Assembly: GCA_947497985.1 (NCBI GenBank)
Contig: CANMIX010000006.1
Location: 1 to 64,000, forward strand
DNA: 64,000 nt
Origin: an uncultured Paracoccaceae bacterium
GTDB lineage: Bacteria > Pseudomonadota > Alphaproteobacteria > Rhodobacterales > Rhodobacteraceae
Direction: 5' to 3'
Position 1 is the first letter of the stretch; the number at the start of each line of letters is the position of its first letter. This document shows positions 29,503-39,336 of the stretch, in pieces. The notes under the pieces are model-generated. The model made no database searches. It had not been told where the DNA came from and saw nothing but the letters and a program-made list of their open reading frames with translations. Both the position numbers and the translations under genes were made by a program.

Positions 29503-31752
29503 TCAATCAATTTTCGAAACCTCGACCAGCGCAGTATGCGCGGAACACCCTTGGCCCAGACGTGAGGTGCCGACGTCTTTGGTCAGAACATTCGGGTTGC
29601 CATTTGGGTCGACCGGCGTACCGGGCTTGCCATACCATGCTCCGGTGGGCAATGCGACAACGCCTTGAGTGATGCCGTCGCTGATCAATGCCCGCGCGCG
29701 GCAGGCACCACGCGCATTGAAGACTTTGACCAACATGCCGGTCTCAATCCCGCGGGACGCCGCATCCGCCGGGTGCAGGACCAGTTGCTCAGGTCGTGCG
29801 CCGGGTTGATCTGCCAGCGCGCTTTCAAATTGGCTGTGCAACTTGTCACCGGGCTGGGGCGAGACCAGATGCAATGGCGCGGATTTGGTTGCAGCCCCTG
29901 GCCATTCGGACGGGGGGAGCCAAACGGGATGGCCTGGACAGTCTGCATACCCAAATCCGTCGATGGTCTTGGAGAAAATCTCGATCTTGCCAGAGGGGGT
30001 GTCCAATGGTCGACCAACCGGGTCTGCGCGAAACCGGCTAAGGAAGGACGGTGGGGCTTCTTTTTGCGCGACCGGGAGCTTGACCCAGTTTTGGTTTTTC
30101 AATGCGCCAAGGCTCGGCACCTCCAGCCCCATGTCCAGTGCACTTGTTTCCAGCTCGCCGTAAAGATGGGTCAGCCAGCCGGTAGTATTGCGGCCTTCTG
30201 TAAATGTCTCAGCCGTGCCCAGCCGTTCAGCAAGACCGGTGAAAATCGAGTAGTCATCACGGGCCTCACCAACTGGTGGGATCAGCTGCGGCATAAAGTA
30301 GAGATAGTCATCCAGATCGCTGCGGCCAATGTCTTCGCGTTCATATGGGGTCGTCGCCGGAAAGACGATGTCCGCACGCTGAGCCGTCGCAGTCCACCAG
30401 GGTTCGTTCACAATGATCGTTTCAGGCTGCTGCCATGCCCGGTGCAGGCGATTGAGATCCTGATGGTGATGAAATGGATTGCCGCCCGCCCAATAGATCA
30501 GCCGGATGTCAGGGTAGGGTTCGCGTTTGCCGTTGAAGTCATAGTCTTCGCCCGGATGCAGCAACATATCAGCAATCCGCGCGACGGGGATGACAGTCTT
30601 GACCGCGTTCTCACCTTGCGGAAGCGTCACCCCGCGTGGACCATGCATTGACTTGCCAATGGAGCCGATGGCCCCGTAACCATAGCCAACTCCGCCGCCC
30701 GGCAGGCCAATTTGCCCCAACATTGCCGCCAACACTGCGCTCATCCAATAGGGTTGCTCGCCGTGTTCTCCCCGCTGCAGGGACCAGGCAACGGTGATCA
30801 AGGTGCGACTGCTCGCCATGCGGCGGGCCAGCGCGCGAACGTCTTGAGCGGCCACTCCACATAAGGCCTCTGCCCATTCCGGAGATTTGGGTTGCCCGTC
30901 AGTTTCGCCCATCAGGTAGGGGCGAAAACGTTCAAACCCTGTTGTGTACCCTGCAAGGAAATTGCGGTCGGTGCGGTCTTCCTCTTCGAGTACAAAGGCC
31001 AGTGCCAGCATCAAAGCGGTATCTGATCCAGGGTGGCATGGCATCCACGCGCAGCCGGTGGGGGCGTCGCTGCGCTGAGGGCCGATGTTGATGCGCTGCA
31101 TGCCCTTGGCGGCAAAACGGTCGAACCAACCTTCGGTCTCATGCTCGGTGATCCCGCCCATCGAGACCTGGCTGTTCTTGGGGTTGATGCCACCAAACAT
31201 AACGAGGGTTTCTGTGTGATCTAAGATTGTCTGCCAACTGTCCTGCGAGTCGTATGTGTATTTCAGGAAGGGCACACCGAACACATGCGGCATAATGGAT
31301 TGCGCGCAGCCTGTGGAATAGCTGCCAAAGGATTTCACATAGCCGCCGATGGAATTTAAAAACCGGTGCACCTGGCTTTGCGCATGGTGAAACCGCCCGG
31401 CAGAAGCCCAGCCGTAGGATCCGCCAAAAATCGCTTCATTTCCGTGAGTGGTGCGAACCCGGTTGATCTCGGCGGCTGCGATATCCAGCGCTTCGTCCCA
31501 GGGCAGTTCGACATAATCACCATCGCCGCGCCCCGCGCGATCGCGACGTTCCAACCAACCCCGCCGGATCGACGGGCGTGCGACGCGTGATGCATGGTGC
31601 ACGGCGTCGGGAAGAGCATATGCGATGTTCGACGGATTAGGATCACGATCAAAGGGACGCGCCGCAATCAATCGCCCTCCCTCAACGTCCACCTCCATCG
31701 CGCCCCAATGGCTTGAGGTGATCAAACTGTGACGTCCGCGGCGCTGTGCCAT
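29503..31752 (-). CDS. BisC/DMSO-reductase-type molybdopterin oxidoreductase
   Basis: A 749-residue bis-MGD molybdoenzyme of the DMSO/TMAO/biotin-sulfoxide reductase branch. FGGSYGWASAGRFHHAQ contains the serine that ligates molybdenum in this branch, and no N-terminal Fe-S cysteine motif is present. Cofactor loops include MFGGINPKNSQ, YWAGGNPFHHHQD and the C-terminal DVGTSRLGQGCSAHTALVEV. There is no Tat signal, so it is cytoplasmic like BisC and probably reduces biotin or methionine sulfoxides; substrate is inference. It has no adjacent electron-transfer or chaperone gene. Confidence 0.85.
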   Translation of the reverse strand: MAQRRGRHSLITSSHWGAMEVDVEGGRLIAARPFDRDPNPSNIAYALPDAVHHASRVARPSIRRGWLERRDRAGRGDGDYVELPWDEALDIAAAEINRVRTTHGNEAIFGGSYGWASAGRFHHAQSQVHRFLNSIGGYVKSFGSYSTGCAQSIMPHVFGVPFLKYTYDSQDSWQTILDHTETLVMFGGINPKNSQVSMGGITEHETEGWFDRFAAKGMQRINIGPQRSDAPTGCAWMPCHPGSDTALMLALAFVLEEEDRTDRNFLAGYTTGFERFRPYLMGETDGQPKSPEWAEALCGVAAQDVRALARRMASSRTLITVAWSLQRGEHGEQPYWMSAVLAAMLGQIGLPGGGVGYGYGAIGSIGKSMHGPRGVTLPQGENAVKTVIPVARIADMLLHPGEDYDFNGKREPYPDIRLIYWAGGNPFHHHQDLNRLHRAWQQPETIIVNEPWWTATAQRADIVFPATTPYEREDIGRSDLDDYLYFMPQLIPPVGEARDDYSIFTGLAERLGTAETFTEGRNTTGWLTHLYGELETSALDMGLEVPSLGALKNQNWVKLPVAQKEAPPSFLSRFRADPVGRPLDTPSGKIEIFSKTIDGFGYADCPGHPVWLPPSEWPGAATKSAPLHLVSPQPGDKLHSQFESALADQPGARPEQLVLHPADAASRGIETGMLVKVFNARGACRARALISDGITQGVVALPTGAWYGKPGTPVDPNGNPNVLTKDVGTSRLGQGCSAHTALVEVSKID

Positions 31753-32115
31753 GTCTGCGGTCCTCTATGCACAAAATAGCCTTCTCGGATCAATAATCCT
31801 ATCGTGCAGGCTGCCGCCATAAAAAACGTCCAAAACCGTACATGCGAATGTCGCGGTGCGCGACACCATAAGTGATTGCTCTCACGTTCCTGGTGACCCA
31901 ATGACCTGTCATTTCGGCAGACTTTAGATTCTAATTTTTCAAATATACACTGACGCCCTCAGGTGGTGAAATAACGGAAGTGTTTATTTTGAAGTGTTTT
32001 TCTGAATTTGTCCAGATCTACTATGTTTCAAAATGAAGAATTAAAACATGCGAATTTAACATTTTGTTAATATTTGACAGCGCTATCTCTACGTACATTT
32101 TTTAGGAGGCATACT
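31753..32115. other. AT-rich 363-base region upstream of the RTX gene
   Basis: More AT-rich than its surroundings. It includes a perfect small palindrome TTAACA-TTT-TGTTAA at 32056-32070, about 45 bases before the RTX start, which may be a regulator site. No gene or terminator is evident. Confidence 0.4.
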
Positions 32116-33585
32116 ATGTCAAGTATATCGGAAAATTCCAACGGTGATGGTGTCGTTGGGAAAAACATTGTGGGCACAGGCTATGAGGACTTTCTTGAAG
32201 GCGGTGAAGGTAATGATACCGTCTTGGGGTTGGGCGGAGATGATTGGATCTCCGGCGGTTATAGCGGTGATGATATCCTCACCGGGGGAGCAGGGGGCGA
32301 TACCTTTTACATGGAGTTCGGTGCCGGGCTAAGTGCTGGGAATGACGTTGTTACTGACTTCAGTGCAGGAGACTTCGTTTATTTCTTTAATTACAGTGGC
32401 GCGCCTACTTCCTTGGATGTCGTTTATGATGGAAGTGATACGATCCTGATACTGGGGGCAGGCACTTCGGAGCAAAGCACGCTGCGTTTGTTGAATTACG
32501 TTGCGGCCCCGTTTGAGGATGACACGGTTGTCGACTTTTCTTTTGGGTTCAATTTCGTTCCGGATGGTTTTGTTTCAGATGATATCCTGACAGGGAGTGA
32601 GACGGAAAGTGATGTCCTAGAAGGATACGCTGGCGATGATTTGCTGATTGCAGTCGGCGGCGACGACGTCCTGTTTGGCGGCTTGGGCAATGATACACTC
32701 ATTGCGTCAAACGAAGGAGGCGACATCCTTTCTGACGGCGGGGGCGACGATTTTGTCATTGGGGATACAGGCGCAGACAACTTCGAAGTTGGAGACGGCG
32801 ATGACGTGCTGACCGGAAACGGGGGGGCTGACCGTTATGAGTTCAGTCTTGACAGTGGCAATGACACGATCACGGATTTTGGCGAAGGTGATGTCCTGCG
32901 TATCTTGGACACGCAATCCGGCGGGTTTTCGATTTCCGCTGAATACACCGAAACGGACACGATTCTAACGATCGCAGAAGGCACTTACCGGGAGAGTACG
33001 ATTACACTGGAAGGCTACATTCTGCCCTCTTACGAATTGCCGCTGGATGGCTTTGTGAATCTGAGCTTCAGCTTGCAAGGGAGCGACATCAACGTTGTGT
33101 CCGACGATGTTTTGTTTAGCTCGTCTGATAATGGCTTCGTCGTTTCCGGTGGTGCCGGGGATGATGTTTTGATCGGCAGCCAAGGTTTCGACTATCTGTT
33201 TGGCGGTGCGGGCGACGACACTGTTTTGGGTGGCGCAAATGGCGATGTTATTGATGGCGGAGAGGGCGACGACTTTTTGGAAGGTGGCGCCGGCGCGGAC
33301 TCATTTGAATTTTATGTTTACGATGGCGAGGATTTCAAAGTCGGGTTCGGCAATGACAGGATTCGGGACTTTGAAGAAGGCGACACTGTCTCAATTAGAA
33401 TCGATGGCTCGGATGCCTTCGACTTTGATGTGATGACGGACGGAAGTGACTCTGTTTTGACCGTTGGTGTCGGGACCGAAGTTGAAAGTGTAATCCGTTT
33501 TGAAGATTACACGCTGGATGCTGCAGATATTGATGTCCAAAATGGCTTCATCAGCATCTTGGGGCAGGAAGACTACCTGTATTAA
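32116..33585 (+). CDS. RTX (hemolysin-type calcium-binding repeat) protein
   Basis: A 489-residue protein starting MSSISENSNGDG behind AGGAGG. It has blocks of nine-residue GGxGxDxLx repeats (about residues 20-75, 170-260, 335-400) separated by similar segments of the form DFxxGDxV...GxxxESTIRLxxY, i.e. three or four repeats of a larger module. There is no signal peptide and no recognised catalytic domain; export by a type I secretion system with a C-terminal signal is typical. A structural or surface role is inference. Codon use is more AT-rich than neighbouring genes. Confidence 0.82.
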   Translation: MSSISENSNGDGVVGKNIVGTGYEDFLEGGEGNDTVLGLGGDDWISGGYSGDDILTGGAGGDTFYMEFGAGLSAGNDVVTDFSAGDFVYFFNYSGAPTSLDVVYDGSDTILILGAGTSEQSTLRLLNYVAAPFEDDTVVDFSFGFNFVPDGFVSDDILTGSETESDVLEGYAGDDLLIAVGGDDVLFGGLGNDTLIASNEGGDILSDGGGDDFVIGDTGADNFEVGDGDDVLTGNGGADRYEFSLDSGNDTITDFGEGDVLRILDTQSGGFSISAEYTETDTILTIAEGTYRESTITLEGYILPSYELPLDGFVNLSFSLQGSDINVVSDDVLFSSSDNGFVVSGGAGDDVLIGSQGFDYLFGGAGDDTVLGGANGDVIDGGEGDDFLEGGAGADSFEFYVYDGEDFKVGFGNDRIRDFEEGDTVSIRIDGSDAFDFDVMTDGSDSVLTVGVGTEVESVIRFEDYTLDAADIDVQNGFISILGQEDYLY

Positions 33586-33603
33586 TCCCCTTTAATATGG
33601 ATT

Positions 33604-33635
33604 GGGGCCGACTGCTGCGTTGGTTGGCCCCTTTA
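33604..33635 (+). terminator. Terminator after the RTX gene
   Basis: GGGGCC (33604-33609) pairs with GGCCCC (33626-33631) across a 16-base loop that can extend the stem, followed by TTTAC. Confidence 0.55.
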
Positions 33636-33688
33636 CTTACGCAATTTGCTGCTACTGCAAAATGCTTGCTTGATTTGGAGGTGGGTAC

Positions 33689-33741
33689 TTATCTATAAAA
33701 GCTGCCAGCTCGCCGAAGGAGTGGCGAATTTTTATAGATAA
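33689..33741. promoter_or_regulatory. Two inverted BioR boxes before bioB
   Basis: TTATCTATAA at 33689-33698 and its exact reverse complement TTATAGATAA at 33732-33741, centres 43 bases (about four helical turns) apart. This is the recognition sequence of BioR, the GntR-family biotin repressor of many alphaproteobacteria. The pair ends 20 bases before the bioB start, so it covers the promoter. Confidence 0.88.
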
Positions 33742-33761
33742 AATAGTTGTAGGAGATCCTG

Positions 33762-34739
33762 ATGTTGGACGCAGCCCCCATTCGCACCGATTGGACGCGT
33801 GAGGAAGCCGAGAAGATCTATAACCAGCCGTTCATGGATCTTCTGTTCCAGGCGCAGTCGGTACACCGCGCGCATTACGATCCCAACCAGGTGCAGATGT
33901 CCAAGCTTCTGTCGATCAAGACCGGCGGCTGTCCAGAAGACTGCGCCTATTGCTCCCAGTCGGCGCGCAATGGTTCGCAACTTTCAGCGGCCAAGCTGAT
34001 CGAGGTAGAGCGCGTTTTGTCTGAGGCGCGTAAGGCCAAGGAAGCCGGCGCGACACGCTATTGCATGGGTGCGGCTTGGCGCTCGCCCAAGGATCGCGAC
34101 ATGGCCGCGCTTGAGGCGATGATCCACGGCGTTAAAGAGATGGGCATGGAAACCTGCATGACCCTTGGCATGTTGGAAGAGGATCAGGTGTTCCGCCTGC
34201 GTGATGCAGGTCTGGACTACTACAACCACAATATCGACACCTCTGAACGCTATTATAAAGAGATCATCACCACCCGCACCTTTGCTGATCGGATCGACAC
34301 GTTGAACCGGGTACGCGAAGCGGGCATCAAAGTCTGCGCAGGCGGTATCGTCGGCATGGGTGAACAGCAGATGGACCGGATCGACATGCTGCTGGCGCTT
34401 GCCACATTGGAGGAACACCCGGATTCCGTGCCGGTGAACCAGTTGATCCCAATTGCGGACACGCCGCTGGCGGATGTCGAAAAACTCGACCCGATTGAAT
34501 TTGTGCGCACCATCGCGCTGGCGCGGATCTTGATGCCGAAATCCCATGTGCGCCTCTCCGCAGGCCGCACCGAGATGAGCGATGAGATGCAGGCGATGTG
34601 CTTCTTTGCAGGCGCAAACTCGATCTTTGTGGGTGATACGCTGCTGACGGCGGACAACCCCGAAGAAGATCACGACATCGCTTTGTTCAACCGTTTGGGC
34701 ATCACCGCTATGGCGGCGGGGTGCGACGGCACCCGCTGA
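33762..34739 (+). CDS. bioB: Biotin synthase
   Basis: A 325-residue radical-SAM enzyme. The 4Fe-4S/SAM motif is [10 protein letters not shown] near residue 53; further conserved cysteines (YCMG, ETCMT) and the Arg in VRLSAGR fit the 2Fe-2S site. It inserts sulphur into dethiobiotin. AGGAG precedes the ATG. It is the first gene of bioBFDAGC; its stop overlaps the bioF start by one base (TGATG). Confidence 0.97.
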   Translation: MLDAAPIRTDWTREEAEKIYNQPFMDLLFQAQSVHRAHYDPNQVQMSKLLSIKTGGCPEDCAYCSQSARNGSQLSAAKLIEVERVLSEARKAKEAGATRYCMGAAWRSPKDRDMAALEAMIHGVKEMGMETCMTLGMLEEDQVFRLRDAGLDYYNHNIDTSERYYKEIITTRTFADRIDTLNRVREAGIKVCAGGIVGMGEQQMDRIDMLLALATLEEHPDSVPVNQLIPIADTPLADVEKLDPIEFVRTIALARILMPKSHVRLSAGRTEMSDEMQAMCFFAGANSIFVGDTLLTADNPEEDHDIALFNRLGITAMAAGCDGTR

Positions 34740-35878
34740 TGGCGGAGCTTTTTGCGCGTCAGGCTCAAGGGCTCGAGCGGCTGCAGGATCGCGGCCGTTA
34801 TCGCAGCCTGCTGCCGCGCGCGGGGCATGACTTTGCCTCCAACGATTACCTCGGACTGGCGGACAGTGATGTCCTGCGTCATGCTGCGCAAGACGCCATT
34901 GCGCGTGGTGTGCCGGTGGGCGCAGGCGGTTCGCGCCTGTTGCGTGGCAATGCGTCCGAGCATCAGCTGTTGGAGGAGGAGGCTGCCGATTTCTTCGGGA
35001 CCGAAGCCGCGCTGTTCATGGGGGGCGGGTTTAACGCCAATCTGGCAATCTTCTCGACCTTGCCACAACAGGGTGATCTGGTTCTCTATGATGCGCTGAT
35101 CCATGCCAGCACACATGACGGCATGCGTTTGGGCCGGGCAGAGGCGCGCAGCTTCGCCCACGGCGATGTCGGCGCTGCGGCAGATGTCATCGCGGACTGG
35201 CGTGCCGATGGCGGTACCGGGCAGATCTGGATCGCGGTCGAAGGTGTCTATTCTATGGACGGCGATATTGCTCCCGTGGCCGACCTCTTTGCGATGGCAC
35301 AAGAACATGACGCGGTTTTGGTGGTGGATGAGGCCCATGCCACCGGCGTTCTAGGCGCGCAGGGGCGCGGTGTGGCGGATGCGGTTGCTCATCACGAAAA
35401 TGTCCTGTGTTTGCATACCTGTGGTAAAGGGCTTGGTGTCTCTGGCGCGTTGATCTGCGGCGCACAGGTACTGGTGGATACGCTGGTGAACCGGGCGCGC
35501 GCTTTTATCTATGCAACCGCACCGTCACCGTTGAACGCAGCCCTCGTGCGGGCCGCCCTTCGAGAAGTGGCAGAAAACCAAGATTTGCTGCGCCGCGCGC
35601 ATGAAACGGTAGAACATGCGCATCGGGAGGCCGCGCGGCTTTGTGGGCTTTCGGGATTTCACACCCAGATCCTGCCGGTGATCGTCGGCGGCGACAAGCC
35701 GACCATGGCGTTAGCCTCGGCTTTACAGGAAATGGGCTATGATATTCGCGGCATCCGCCCGCCCACGGTTCCCCGCGGAACGGCGCGTTTGCGGCTGTCG
35801 ATCACCCTCAATACCACAACTGACATCATCACGACGATGTTCTCAGATCTCTCTCAGCTCTATGAGGCTCCCCAATGA
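34739..35878 (+). CDS. bioF: 8-amino-7-oxononanoate synthase
   Basis: A 379-residue alpha-oxoamine synthase: FASNDYLGLA near the N-terminus, VVDEAHATGVLG, and the PLP lysine in HTCGKGLGVSGAL. It condenses pimeloyl-ACP or -CoA with alanine. The start overlapping the bioB stop is preferred to a GTG 18 bases upstream. Confidence 0.93.
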   Translation: MAELFARQAQGLERLQDRGRYRSLLPRAGHDFASNDYLGLADSDVLRHAAQDAIARGVPVGAGGSRLLRGNASEHQLLEEEAADFFGTEAALFMGGGFNANLAIFSTLPQQGDLVLYDALIHASTHDGMRLGRAEARSFAHGDVGAAADVIADWRADGGTGQIWIAVEGVYSMDGDIAPVADLFAMAQEHDAVLVVDEAHATGVLGAQGRGVADAVAHHENVLCLHTCGKGLGVSGALICGAQVLVDTLVNRARAFIYATAPSPLNAALVRAALREVAENQDLLRRAHETVEHAHREAARLCGLSGFHTQILPVIVGGDKPTMALASALQEMGYDIRGIRPPTVPRGTARLRLSITLNTTTDIITTMFSDLSQLYEAPQ

Positions 35879-36510
35879 CGTCTTTGATAGTCGCAGGCAC
35901 GGATACCGGCATTGGCAAGACCGTGGTGTCCGCCGGGCTGACGCACGCTTTAGGTGCGACCTATTGGAAACCCGTGCAGGCTGGCATCGAGGAAGAGACA
36001 GACACAGAATGCGTCGCGCGACTTTCTGGCCGGCCCGTTCTGCCCGAAGCCTATCGTCTGAAAATGCCAGCCTCCCCGCATCTCGCGGCTGAGGCTGAGG
36101 GGATCACCATTGACCCTTCCCAGCTGACCTTACCCACGGGTGACGGCCCTTTTGTTGTCGAAGGGGCAGGCGGGCTGTTGGTGCCAATCAATCGTGAGAC
36201 GCTCTATCTCGACCTCTTTGCCAAATGGCGCGCGCCTTTGGTTCTTTGTGCGCGGACTGTGTTGGGAACCATCAACCACAGTCTCTTGTCCCTGCGTGCG
36301 CTGCGCGCGGCGGATGTGCCGGTGGTGGGAATTGTCTTTGTTGGCGACGCTGAGCCTGAGGTGGAAGAGACAATCTGCCAGTTTGGCGACGTCGCCTATT
36401 TGGGGCGTTTGCCGATGATGGATAAATTGGCCCCAGAAACGCTGAAACAGACAGTTGCGGCGGGACTGGATGTTGCCCGAATTCGCAAGGCGCTGGAGGG
36501 CGGCGCATGA
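35875..36510 (+). CDS. bioD: Dethiobiotin synthetase
   Basis: A 211-residue ATP-dependent carboxylase with the P-loop AGTDTGIGKTVVS at residues 7-19 and VVEGAGGLLVPI. It forms the ureido ring of dethiobiotin. It overlaps bioF and bioA by four bases each (ATGA). Confidence 0.94.
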   Translation: MTSLIVAGTDTGIGKTVVSAGLTHALGATYWKPVQAGIEEETDTECVARLSGRPVLPEAYRLKMPASPHLAAEAEGITIDPSQLTLPTGDGPFVVEGAGGLLVPINRETLYLDLFAKWRAPLVLCARTVLGTINHSLLSLRALRAADVPVVGIVFVGDAEPEVEETICQFGDVAYLGRLPMMDKLAPETLKQTVAAGLDVARIRKALEGGA

Positions 36511-37799
36511 GCACGCTTTCACAGCTTGAATTCGACCAGCAGCACCTGTGGCATCCCTATACCAATGTGGTCAAACCCGGCCCCACCTTTGTGGTGAAGG
36601 AGGCCGAGGGCGTCTATCTGACGCTGGATGATGGCACCCAGCTGATTGATGCGATGTCGTCTTGGTGGTGTATGATGCATGGCCATCGCCATCCACAGAT
36701 CACGGCGGCCATGCATGCGCAGCTCGATAAGTTACCGCATGTGATGTTTGGCGGCTTGACCCATGATCCGGCGATCGATCTGGGGCGCAAACTGCTTGAG
36801 ATCACGCCCGAAAGTCTCACCCGGATTTTCTATTGCGACAGCGGCTCTGTCTCGGTTGAGGTCGCGATGAAAATGGCGGTGCAGTATCAGCACGCGCTGG
36901 GGTATCCGGGTCGCAGTGAGTTTGCCACGATCCGGTCCGGCTATCACGGTGACACCTGGAAAGCGATGAGCGTCTGTGACCCGGACACAGGCATGCATCA
37001 CCTGTTCCAAGGTGCGGTGAGCGTTCAGCATTTTGTCTCTCGCCCGCCGGTGGCGCTGGGGCAGGACTGGCCGGACGATCCCGCGCTGAATGGCCTGTCA
37101 GAACTGCGCGAGACGTTGGAAGCGGGGGCGAACGAAATCGCCGCGCTGATCCTTGAGCCCGTCGTTCAGGGCACAGGCGGCATGTACTTCTATCACCCGG
37201 AATATCTGAACCAGGCACGCGCGATTTGTGACGAGTTGGGCATCTTGCTGATCTTTGACGAAATCGCCACAGGCTTTGCCCGTACGGGAGAGCTGTTTGC
37301 GACGGATTTCTGCACGGTGGAGCCCGATATTATCTGCCTCGGCAAAGGCTTGACCGGCGGACATGTCTCATTCGCCTGCACCATGACCAATGACCGCGTG
37401 GCCAATGGGGTTGGGGGCGGCAATCCGGGTATCTTTATGCATGGTCCAACCTATATGGCGAACCCGCTGGCCTGTGCGGCGGCCAAGGCTGCGCTGGATG
37501 TGCTGACCGGTCAGGATTGGCAAACCCGCGTGGCAGAGATTGCGGCGCAGATGGTTGCGGAACTGGAGCCAGCACGCGATCTGCCCAATGTCGCACACGT
37601 GCGGGTTCTGGGCGGTATCGGTGTGATCGAGATGAAGCATAGCGTCAGTGCCGACGCGGCCCATGCCCGCGCCAAGGAAATGGGCGTTTTCCTGCGCCCC
37701 TTTGGCAAGAACATCTATACCATGCCGCCCTTTGTCATCACGCCGGACGAGCTGAGCCGGATCACCGCAGGCATGCTGCGCCTTGCGCGGGAGCTTTAG
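36507..37799 (+). CDS. bioA: Adenosylmethionine-8-amino-7-oxononanoate aminotransferase
   Basis: A 430-residue class-III aminotransferase with the BioA-specific HLWHPYTN near the start, SSWWCMMHGHRHP, FDEIATGFARTG and the PLP lysine in IICLGKGLTGGH. It uses S-adenosylmethionine as amino donor. It lies in the operon between bioD and bioG. Confidence 0.95.
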   Translation: MSTLSQLEFDQQHLWHPYTNVVKPGPTFVVKEAEGVYLTLDDGTQLIDAMSSWWCMMHGHRHPQITAAMHAQLDKLPHVMFGGLTHDPAIDLGRKLLEITPESLTRIFYCDSGSVSVEVAMKMAVQYQHALGYPGRSEFATIRSGYHGDTWKAMSVCDPDTGMHHLFQGAVSVQHFVSRPPVALGQDWPDDPALNGLSELRETLEAGANEIAALILEPVVQGTGGMYFYHPEYLNQARAICDELGILLIFDEIATGFARTGELFATDFCTVEPDIICLGKGLTGGHVSFACTMTNDRVANGVGGGNPGIFMHGPTYMANPLACAAAKAALDVLTGQDWQTRVAEIAAQMVAELEPARDLPNVAHVRVLGGIGVIEMKHSVSADAAHARAKEMGVFLRPFGKNIYTMPPFVITPDELSRITAGMLRLAREL

Positions 37800-37802
37800 A
37801 CG

Positions 37803-38420
37803 ATGAACGGGCGCTGGCTGCACCATGCCGGACAAGATGAGGCTGTGGTAGTCTTTGGCGGCTGGGCCGTAGGCCCCACGCCATTTGCAGCCCTGCCCAA
37901 GGATCGTGATGTCTATTTCCTTGATGATTATCGGGATCTGAATGCAGTTCTGCCAGACCTCAGCGGTTACGGCGCGGTCGATCTGGTTGCCTGGTCATTT
38001 GGTGTGGCTGCTTTTGGTCACTGGCAAGCGCAGTCTTCCGTGCAGTTTCGCCACCGCGTGGCGCTCTGCGGCAGCCTGACGCCGGTGGATCGACGACAGG
38101 GGATCCCTCCCTTGGCCTACCGGCGGACTGTCGAAGGGCTAAACCACGCCAGTTATCAACAATTTCAGTCGCGTGTCTTTGGGCGGGAGCAAGGCGAAGC
38201 GGACATTGATGTCAAAGCGCGCCGGGATGAACTGTGTGCAGTGGAGGCGCGGGGTGCCGCAACGGCCACCCACTTCGAAAAGATCTGGATTGCACAACAG
38301 GATAGTATTTTTCCGGTGCAGAACATGCAGCGCGCTTGGGAGGGGCAGGGCCCTTGTGTAATCGATGCGCCGCATGCGCCCTTTGATCACTTCGCCAGTT
38401 GGGAAGCGTTTTGGGCATGA
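37803..38420 (+). CDS. bioG: BioG-type pimeloyl-ACP methyl ester esterase
   Basis: A 205-residue alpha/beta hydrolase of the BioG (DUF452) type: FGGWAVGP at the N-terminus, nucleophile serine in LVAWSFGVAAFG, and a C-terminal histidine in HAPFDHF. It removes the methyl group that BioC adds, closing the pimelate pathway; it replaces BioH here. It starts three bases after bioA and overlaps bioC. Confidence 0.87.
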   Translation: MNGRWLHHAGQDEAVVVFGGWAVGPTPFAALPKDRDVYFLDDYRDLNAVLPDLSGYGAVDLVAWSFGVAAFGHWQAQSSVQFRHRVALCGSLTPVDRRQGIPPLAYRRTVEGLNHASYQQFQSRVFGREQGEADIDVKARRDELCAVEARGAATATHFEKIWIAQQDSIFPVQNMQRAWEGQGPCVIDAPHAPFDHFASWEAFWA

Positions 38421-39205
38421 GGGATCACCAACATAATCAGGACACCCGTTCCCGCGTGCGGGACAGTTTTCGACGGGGTCTCGACACTTATCATGATGCT
38501 GCAGTTGCCCAAAAGCGGATCGCTCAGGACTTGGTGGCGCTGTTACAGCAGGCAGGCGCACCACAGCAATTGGCGCGGGCATTTGAGTTTGGTTGTGGCA
38601 CGGGGCATCTTACCCGCGCGCTGGTCTCCACGCATGATATCAACACGTTGTTATTGAACGATCTCGTCGACGAAGCCAAAGGCCGCGTATGCCACATCGC
38701 ACAAGGGCAATGCCCCAATGTGGAGTTTATGGCCGGCGCGATTGAGCAACTTGCACTGCCGAATGACCTGGATCTCGTGGCCTCTGCATCGACCTTGCAA
38801 TGGGTGCGCGATGGGCGTTTAGCGCTGGAACACCTTTGCGGCGCATTGAACGTGGACGGCTATTTGGCGCTTTCGACTTTTGGCACATCCCATTTTCACG
38901 AATTGGTGGCGTTGGGATCTGATGCGGCCGCACCTAATTACTGCGACGCAGAGACTTTAGCTGGCTGGTTGCCGACCGGGATGGAGCTTGTCGCTCTAAA
39001 GCAGGCGCCAGTGGTATTAGAGTTTGCTTCTGCGTCGCAGGTTTTGCGGCATCTGCGCGCCACTGGAGTCAATGCCCGTTCTGGCACACAGTGGAGCAAG
39101 CGCATGCTTGCGGATTTTGATGCATCCTATCGCAGCCAGTTTGGCGAGGGCACTCAGTTGCCTTTGACATATGATACGGTTTGGATGATCGCGCGGAAGG
39201 TTTAG
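38417..39205 (+). CDS. bioC: Malonyl-ACP O-methyltransferase
   Basis: A 262-residue SAM-dependent methyltransferase: FRRGLDTYHDAAVAQK is the BioC N-terminal signature, with the SAM loop FEFGCGTGHLTRAL. It methylates malonyl-ACP to prime pimelate synthesis. The start at 38417 overlaps the bioG stop (ATGA). With bioG it makes the six-gene operon self-sufficient for biotin from malonyl-ACP. Confidence 0.92.
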   Translation: MRDHQHNQDTRSRVRDSFRRGLDTYHDAAVAQKRIAQDLVALLQQAGAPQQLARAFEFGCGTGHLTRALVSTHDINTLLLNDLVDEAKGRVCHIAQGQCPNVEFMAGAIEQLALPNDLDLVASASTLQWVRDGRLALEHLCGALNVDGYLALSTFGTSHFHELVALGSDAAAPNYCDAETLAGWLPTGMELVALKQAPVVLEFASASQVLRHLRATGVNARSGTQWSKRMLADFDASYRSQFGEGTQLPLTYDTVWMIARKV

Positions 39206-39336
39206 GCCCTGGTGTTAGGTGATTGTGATGATGGTTCGAGCCGAGCACATTGTCGCGCCCACTGGCGCTTTCTACGACCTATTGCTAGCTTTGTTTGGCG
39301 CACCGATGTGCCTGGACGAGATAAGGATGAAACCGA

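Noticed and set aside
32074..32099. TTGACA box before the RTX gene as a promoter
   Set aside because: A -10 at the right distance would fall on the ribosome binding site, leaving no leader.
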